From positions 1 through 13,235 of the forward strand of contig DAOVJB010000018.1 of NCBI GenBank assembly GCA_030673425.1: a DNA stretch of 13,235 bases, read 5' to 3'. Position numbers and translations under genes: made by a program. The DNA comes from Elusimicrobiota bacterium (GTDB lineage: Bacteria > CAYTYR01 > UBA6262 > DAOVJB01). Positions 9,627 to 13,235 of the stretch are shown one piece after another. Position 1 is the first letter of the stretch; every line of letters begins with the position of its first letter. Under the pieces are notes generated by a model, which was given only the letters and a program-made list of their open reading frames with translations, was not told the DNA's origin and made no database searches.

Positions 9627-9643
9627 ATTTCTGACTTCTAATT

Positions 9644-10810
9644 TTACATTCCTGCTTCTTTTTTTAAGATTTCTACTTTATCTAACTTCTCCCAGGTAAA
9701 TTCCTTTCCATTACGGCCAAAATGCCCGTAAACAGCTGTTTTCTGATAAATAGGTCTACGTAAATCGAGTGTTTCTATAATTCCCTTAGGCGTAAGAGAG
9801 AAATGCTTTTTAACTAATTCAACTATCTTCTCATTTGGGATTTTAGCGGTTCTTTCGGTATCTACCATTATTGAAACCGGATCAGCTACGCCAATAGCAT
9901 AGGCCAATTGAACACTGCATTTATCAGCCAAACCTGCTGCTACTATATTTTTTGCTACATATCTTGCTGCATAAGAAGCTGAACGGTCAACCTTTGTAGG
10001 ATCCTTACCTGAGAATGCGCCCCCGCCATGTGCAGCCATTCCCCCATATGTATCAACAATAATCTTTCTTCCTGTCATCCCGGTATCTGACTGAGGTCCG
10101 CCAATTAGAAATTTACCTGTAGGATTAATAAAATATTTTGTGTTCTTATCCAACAATTTCTCATCAATAACTGGTTTTACGACATTTTCAATAATTTCTT
10201 TTCTTGATTCTTCGGTTATCTTCCTCCCTGTTTTGTCCAAAATCTCATCTGTGTGTTGACTGGATATAACTACTGTATCCACCCTAACCGGAACTCCATC
10301 CTTATACTCAACAGTAACCTGTGACTTCCCGTCAGGACCCAAATATTTCAATATCCCTTTCTTTCTGGCTTCAGCCAACCTGGCTGCTAATTTATGTGCC
10401 AACATAATCGGTAAAGGCATTAATTCAGGGGTTTCCTTACACGCATAGCCCACCATTAATCCCTGATCACCGGCACCACCGGTATCAACTCCCTGGGCAA
10501 TATCAGGAGATTGTCTACCGATAGCATTCAAAATTGCACAGGTTTCATAATTGAAACCGTACTTAGCATCAGTGTAGCCTATATCCTTCACTATTTTTCT
10601 TACCAAACCCTGTATATCAACATAACCTAATGTGGTTATCTCACCACCTACAATAACTAATCCTATTGTAATAAATGTTTCACAAGCTACGCGTCCCATC
10701 TTATCCTGTCTGATAACCTCGTCCAGAACACCATCAGAAATCTGGTCACAAATTTTATCCGGATGTCCTTCCGTTACTGACTCAGAAGTAAAAAGAAAAT
10801 TTTTCTTCAT
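9644..10810 (-). CDS. metK: S-adenosylmethionine synthetase
   Basis: Makes S-adenosylmethionine from methionine and ATP in the cytoplasm, supplying all methyl transfers whose by-product is handled by AhcY downstream. At 388 residues it is of normal length. Signatures are [12 protein letters not shown] (15-26, ATP and metal binding), [12 protein letters not shown] (112-123), SDTGMTGRK (241-249) and the phosphate-binding GGGAFSGKD (262-270), followed by KVDRS. The family's three-fold repeated domain layout is complete. The ATG start has GGAGG 4 bases upstream. It is separated from the nucleotidyltransferase gene by a 102-bp gap with a TATAAT box and a 17-bp dyad, so it may have its own promoter. 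It is followed after 52 bp by the PfkB kinase. Confidence 0.98.
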   Translation of the reverse strand: MKKNFLFTSESVTEGHPDKICDQISDGVLDEVIRQDKMGRVACETFITIGLVIVGGEITTLGYVDIQGLVRKIVKDIGYTDAKYGFNYETCAILNAIGRQSPDIAQGVDTGGAGDQGLMVGYACKETPELMPLPIMLAHKLAARLAEARKKGILKYLGPDGKSQVTVEYKDGVPVRVDTVVISSQHTDEILDKTGRKITEESRKEIIENVVKPVIDEKLLDKNTKYFINPTGKFLIGGPQSDTGMTGRKIIVDTYGGMAAHGGGAFSGKDPTKVDRSASYAARYVAKNIVAAGLADKCSVQLAYAIGVADPVSIMVDTERTAKIPNEKIVELVKKHFSLTPKGIIETLDLRRPIYQKTAVYGHFGRNGKEFTWEKLDKVEILKKEAGM

Positions 10811-10828
10811 TATTCCTCCGCAATATTT

Positions 10829-10845
10829 AATTATAGCTTATAATT
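10829..10845 (-). promoter_or_regulatory. Possible metK promoter -10 box inside a perfect dyad
   Basis: The minus strand reads AATTATA, AGC, TATAATT: a perfect 7-bp inverted repeat with a 3-base centre. The right arm contains TATAAT (10830-10835), a consensus -10 box. Transcription from it would start near 10823, just ahead of the metK ribosome site. No good -35 is visible 16-18 bases upstream (TTACAA lies 20 away), so the promoter is uncertain. The rest of this gap also holds a 5-bp stem (CTTCT, ATAA, AGAAG) with no U-tract. No SAM riboswitch was recognised. Confidence 0.4.
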
Positions 10846-10912
10846 CAATCTCTTTTTGTAATAGTTACTGAACCTTCGTGTTTTTACCTTCTTTATAGAA
10901 GTTTAATATTTA

Positions 10913-11950
10913 TTATATGCTCTTTTTAACATTAATCACTGAGCCTTCAAATACAGCTATGCTTTCCTGAATATAAGCTGAATCCCCAATAATACAATTA
11001 GTCAGCTCGACATTCCTATCAATATAAACGTCATTCCAGACAATACAATTCTTTAACGATACACCTTTCTTTATTACTCCGTTATCTCCTAAAACCGTAA
11101 ATTTACCTATAGTAACCCCTTCTTCAATTTTACAATTTTCGCCTATAATACACGGACCTTCCAATCTTATCTTAGAATTTATTTTAGTCCCTTTTCCTAC
11201 CCAGACGTTTTTCTTAACCTTTTCTCCTGGGATATTAATTTTCACTTTACCGCTTAAGACATCTGACTGTGCTTTTCTGTATTCACTCAAATTCCCTATA
11301 TCACACCAGTATTCTTTTGTTTCATATGCATAAATTCTTTCTTTTTTCTTCAGTAACAAAGGCCACAAATCATGTCCGAAATCATAGAATCTATTTTTGG
11401 GAATATATTTGAATATCATGGGCTCAAAAATATATATCCCTGTATTTACCGCATTAGCAGAGACACTGGACCAACTGGGCTTTTCCAGGAATTTTTTTAT
11501 TTTACCTGTTTTATCAACCATTACCACACCATACTCAAAACGGACATCTATCTGTTTTAAGACCATCGTAGCCAAAGCCTTCTTTTTATAATGAAAATCT
11601 ATAGCTTTTTTTAGGTTTATATCTGTTAAGCCGTCTCCGCTCATCACTAAAAACGTGTCATCAAAAAATGACTCGGCTTTTTTCACCCCCCCTGCTGTTC
11701 CCATCAGTTCTTCCTCTTCCGAATAAGTTATTTTAATTCCCCATTTAGACCCTTTACCAAAATATCTTTTAATCATTTTACCCTGGTGATGCAAATTAAT
11801 AACCACTTCTCTTATACCCTGATTTGCTAATAACTCCAGGGTATGTTCTAATGGCGGTTTATTCACAATAGGAATCATCGGTTTAGGAATATTATACGTT
11901 AAGGGCCTTAAACGCGTACCCACTCCTGCCGCCATAATGAATGCTTTCAT
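10913..11950 (-). CDS. Sugar-phosphate nucleotidyltransferase with C-terminal left-handed beta-helix (mannose-1-phosphate guanylyltransferase-like)
   Basis: Transfers a nucleotide to a sugar 1-phosphate, giving an activated sugar for surface glycans. The N-terminal catalytic domain (about 1-235) has AAGVGTRLRPLT (7-18), PKPM with K23, GTAGG (84-88), SGDGLTD (104-110, metal-site aspartates), LEKP (155-158), NTGIY (169-173) and YWCDIG (214-219). The C-terminal part (about 245-345) shows hexapeptide-like repeats (CIIGENCKIEEGVTIGKFTV, VYIDRNVELTNCII), which form a beta helix. This layout fits the GDP-mannose pyrophosphorylase branch, but glucose-1-phosphate thymidylyl or uridylyl enzymes look similar, so the sugar and nucleotide are open. 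The ATG start has AAAGGA 8 bases upstream. It is the first gene after the promoter near 12015. Confidence 0.9.
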   Translation of the reverse strand: MKAFIMAAGVGTRLRPLTYNIPKPMIPIVNKPPLEHTLELLANQGIREVVINLHHQGKMIKRYFGKGSKWGIKITYSEEEELMGTAGGVKKAESFFDDTFLVMSGDGLTDINLKKAIDFHYKKKALATMVLKQIDVRFEYGVVMVDKTGKIKKFLEKPSWSSVSANAVNTGIYIFEPMIFKYIPKNRFYDFGHDLWPLLLKKKERIYAYETKEYWCDIGNLSEYRKAQSDVLSGKVKINIPGEKVKKNVWVGKGTKINSKIRLEGPCIIGENCKIEEGVTIGKFTVLGDNGVIKKGVSLKNCIVWNDVYIDRNVELTNCIIGDSAYIQESIAVFEGSVINVKKSI

Positions 11951-11980
11951 AAAATCTGTCCTTTCACAAAAAATAAATAA

Positions 11981-11994
11981 ATGTTCTACAACAT
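11981..11994. promoter_or_regulatory. 14-bp dyad at the predicted transcription start of the nucleotidyltransferase operon
   Basis: The minus strand reads ATGTT, GTAG, AACAT, a perfect 5-bp inverted repeat. It begins at or just after the expected transcription start (about 11995), a usual place for a repressor operator. The arms are short and AT-rich, and no known operator was recognised. It could also be a small leader hairpin. Confidence 0.35.
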
Positions 11995-12001
11995 CTTATC
12001 T

Positions 12002-12030
12002 ATGATATAGGAAATTCAGGAAAAAGTCAA
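12002..12030 (-). promoter_or_regulatory. Sigma-70-type promoter ahead of the nucleotidyltransferase-metK-ahcY run
   Basis: On the minus strand TTGACT (12025-12030) is followed by exactly 17 bases and TATCAT (12002-12007). Each box has one mismatch to consensus. Transcription would start near 11995, leaving a leader of about 45 bases before the ATG. It lies immediately after the transporter gene, in an 87-bp gap without a clear terminator. Confidence 0.8.
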
Positions 12031-12037
12031 TTCCTTT

Positions 12038-12664
12038 TTAACATCTATCGTCTTCAGATTTAGGAATCAGCTTCACAATAGCATACACAATAGGTGTATC
12101 AAGGACAGCTATTAATACCTTAACGAGATACTGTCCCTTGATTAGCCCGAGAATTGGCATTGTACCATAAAAAGCAATACTTATAAAAATGACGGTATCC
12201 AGTAATTGAGAAACCAAAGTTGAAGCATTATTCCTCAACCAGAGATGTTTTCCTTTTGTTTTACGCCGCCAGAAATGAAAAGCCCAGACATCATGGAACT
12301 GGCTTACTAAGTAAGCAATAAAACTCGCTATAATAATCCGCATAGTGCTGCCTAAAAGGGTAGTATATGCTTTATCATTTTCCCAGAAAGACGCTGCCGG
12401 TAACATCATAGACAATTTAATTAACAATAAGACAAACAACAGAACAATAAACCCTGAAAAAACAACCTGTTTGGCTTTCTCTTTTCCCCATACCTCACTT
12501 ATCACATCTGTTATAAGGAAGGTTACGGAATAAGCTAAAACACCAGCAGGGAATACTAATCCGCCAATCATCAGAATTTTACTTGCTAAGACTGAAGCTA
12601 TAGCAAGAGAACCTACAAAAACAGCAATAAGTAAAATCAATGCCTTCTGTCTTGATTCGTTCAT
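12038..12664 (-). CDS. yhhQ: Queuosine precursor transporter, YhhQ/COG1738 family
   Basis: Integral inner-membrane protein of 208 residues with about six hydrophobic helices (roughly 9-28, 34-56, 66-87, 105-122, 150-167 and 178-200). The family signature is clear: ITDVISEVWGKEKA (51-64), SQFHDVWAFHFWRR (121-134), then GKHLWLRNNAST (138-149) and SQLLDT (152-157). Characterised members import 7-cyano- or 7-aminomethyl-7-deazaguanine, or related bases, for tRNA queuosine. Its start overlaps the queD stop at ATGA, and GAGGG lies just upstream, so the two are co-translated. That context supports the queuosine role. Which precursor is carried cannot be read from sequence. Confidence 0.92.
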   Translation of the reverse strand: MNESRQKALILLIAVFVGSLAIASVLASKILMIGGLVFPAGVLAYSVTFLITDVISEVWGKEKAKQVVFSGFIVLLFVLLLIKLSMMLPAASFWENDKAYTTLLGSTMRIIIASFIAYLVSQFHDVWAFHFWRRKTKGKHLWLRNNASTLVSQLLDTVIFISIAFYGTMPILGLIKGQYLVKVLIAVLDTPIVYAIVKLIPKSEDDRC

Positions 12665-13056
12665 TCTGATCCCTCACTATAAGCAGCACAGGCTGTATCT
12701 GTCTCCCAAACAGTAACCTTACAAAGCCACCAGTTACATGACTTTGACTTAATATTAAACAACCTATTACTTTTTAACTGCTGGTATATGTACCTTGCAA
12801 TATTCTCTGAAGAAGGACTGATTTTATTAAAAGGAGGTATTTTATTCAGATATCTATGATCAATCTTCTTTAAAACTTTACCAACAGATTCTTTTATTCT
12901 CTTAAAATCTATTACCATACCTGCTTTATCCAATTTACCACCTTTAACAGTAACTTCAACTTTCCAGTTATGTCCGTGTATTTGCTCACATTTACCTTTA
13001 TAGTTTCTTAAATTATGAGCAGCATTAAATGACATTTTAACGGTTAACTCATACAT
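12661..13056 (-). CDS. queD: 6-carboxy-5,6,7,8-tetrahydropterin synthase (QueD), possibly dual function
   Basis: Tunnel-fold enzyme that turns dihydroneopterin triphosphate into 6-carboxytetrahydropterin, the second step of queuosine synthesis. Zinc ligands H14 (FNAAH), H27 and H29 (HGH) are present, with catalytic C23, H67 in IDHRYLN, and E118 in VWETDTACAAY. The cysteine motif is C-E-x-x-H-G-H. Glutamate at this position is, from memory of COG0720 studies, the mark of enzymes that combine QueD with the folate-pathway PTPS-III activity. The 131 residues include a short insertion around 100-111 containing SCNWWLC, not usual in the family. The start overlaps the murI end by 8 bp, with only a weak GGA upstream, so coupling to murI translation is likely. 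Confidence 0.95.
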   Translation of the reverse strand: MYELTVKMSFNAAHNLRNYKGKCEQIHGHNWKVEVTVKGGKLDKAGMVIDFKRIKESVGKVLKKIDHRYLNKIPPFNKISPSSENIARYIYQQLKSNRLFNIKSKSCNWWLCKVTVWETDTACAAYSEGSE

Positions 13057-13235
13057 ATATTTTCCATATTAAAGTTATCTGTTGAACTTCCAATATATTT
13101 TTACCTAAGAATCTTTTTCCTGTTTCTACAAACATTTTATGCCGGTCACTAACAAAAAATTTATGCTTCCCTTTTTGATTTCCCTTTGCAATTAAATCTT
13201 TCCTGGTCAACAAATCCTTAACTGTATCAGCTGTA
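13049..13235 (-). CDS. murI: Glutamate racemase, C-terminal end (5' part beyond window)
   Basis: Glutamate racemase makes D-glutamate for peptidoglycan. Only about the last 61 codons are present, as one open frame from the window edge to a TGA inside the start of queD. The stretch GKHKFFVSDRHKMFVETGKR followed by FLGKNI matches the characteristic C-terminus of MurI (HxFYVTD, then GxxFLG). The preceding ADTVKDLL fits the helix after the catalytic cysteine region. The catalytic cysteines themselves are outside the window. The tail after FLGKNILEVQQITL is a few residues longer than usual. Gene overlap with queD suggests one transcript. Confidence 0.85.
   Translation of the reverse strand, partial: TADTVKDLLTRKDLIAKGNQKGKHKFFVSDRHKMFVETGKRFLGKNILEVQQITLIWKIYV

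Noticed and set aside
10886-10899. Hairpin CTTCT-ATAA-AGAAG after the nucleotidyltransferase as a terminator
   Set aside because: The stem is only 5 bp and A/T-rich, and is followed by GTAAAAAC on the transcribed strand, not a U-run.
10811-10912. SAM riboswitch ahead of metK
   Set aside because: No conserved multi-helix core was seen, and the predicted promoter leaves a leader of only about a dozen bases.
12015-12035. AAAAAG...CTTTTT and AGGAA...TTCCT pairings after the transporter gene as a terminator
   Set aside because: The stems are 5-6 bp and nearly all A/T, and the sequence is better explained as the -35 region of the next promoter.

Overview
The window is an AT-rich bacterial chromosome segment with every recognisable gene on the minus strand, so transcription runs from high to low coordinates. 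There are sixteen protein-coding genes: fourteen complete, and one cut at each end (murI at the right, pssA at the left). No RNA gene, insertion sequence, phage gene or CRISPR array was seen. A double-membrane bacterium is indicated by two beta-barrel-like proteins with signal peptides, a lipoprotein, and phosphatidylethanolamine synthesis. The metK-PfkB-ahcY order, the lipoprotein with DNDGDG repeats, the PorV-like barrel and the short form of AhcY suggest an uncultured lineage such as Omnitrophota. That placement is inference from gene content, not a phylogenetic result.

Right part (13235 to 12038): the end of glutamate racemase (murI) overlaps queD by 8 bp, and queD overlaps a YhhQ/COG1738 queuosine-precursor transporter at an ATGA junction. 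This is a tight cell-wall and tRNA-modification transcript.

Middle part (about 12030 to 5359): a near-consensus promoter (TTGACT, 17 bp, TATCAT) precedes a sugar-phosphate nucleotidyltransferase. It is followed by metK, a PfkB-family kinase and ahcY, which together form the S-adenosylmethionine cycle. The kinase is well placed to remove adenosine released by AhcY. Two envelope genes follow: a TPR lipoprotein ending in two calcium-loop-like repeats, and a PorV-like barrel.

Left part (5306 to 1): a strong extended -10 promoter (TTGACA, 17 bp, TATAGT) starts a second apparent operon. It encodes a small barrel-like protein, accA, pfkA, ilvN, ilvC, psd and pssA. This joins a fatty-acid committed step, a glycolytic control enzyme, branched-chain amino-acid synthesis and phosphatidylethanolamine synthesis. 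The catalytic partner of IlvN (ilvB) and the beta partner of AccA (accD) are not in the window.

Most of the window is ordinary housekeeping. The points most worth a second look are the PfkB kinase in the methyl cycle, the lipoprotein/barrel trio, a ketol-acid reductoisomerase loop suggestive of NADH use, a QueD motif associated with dual queuosine/folate activity, an AccA without its usual N-terminal extension, and two dyads at promoters.
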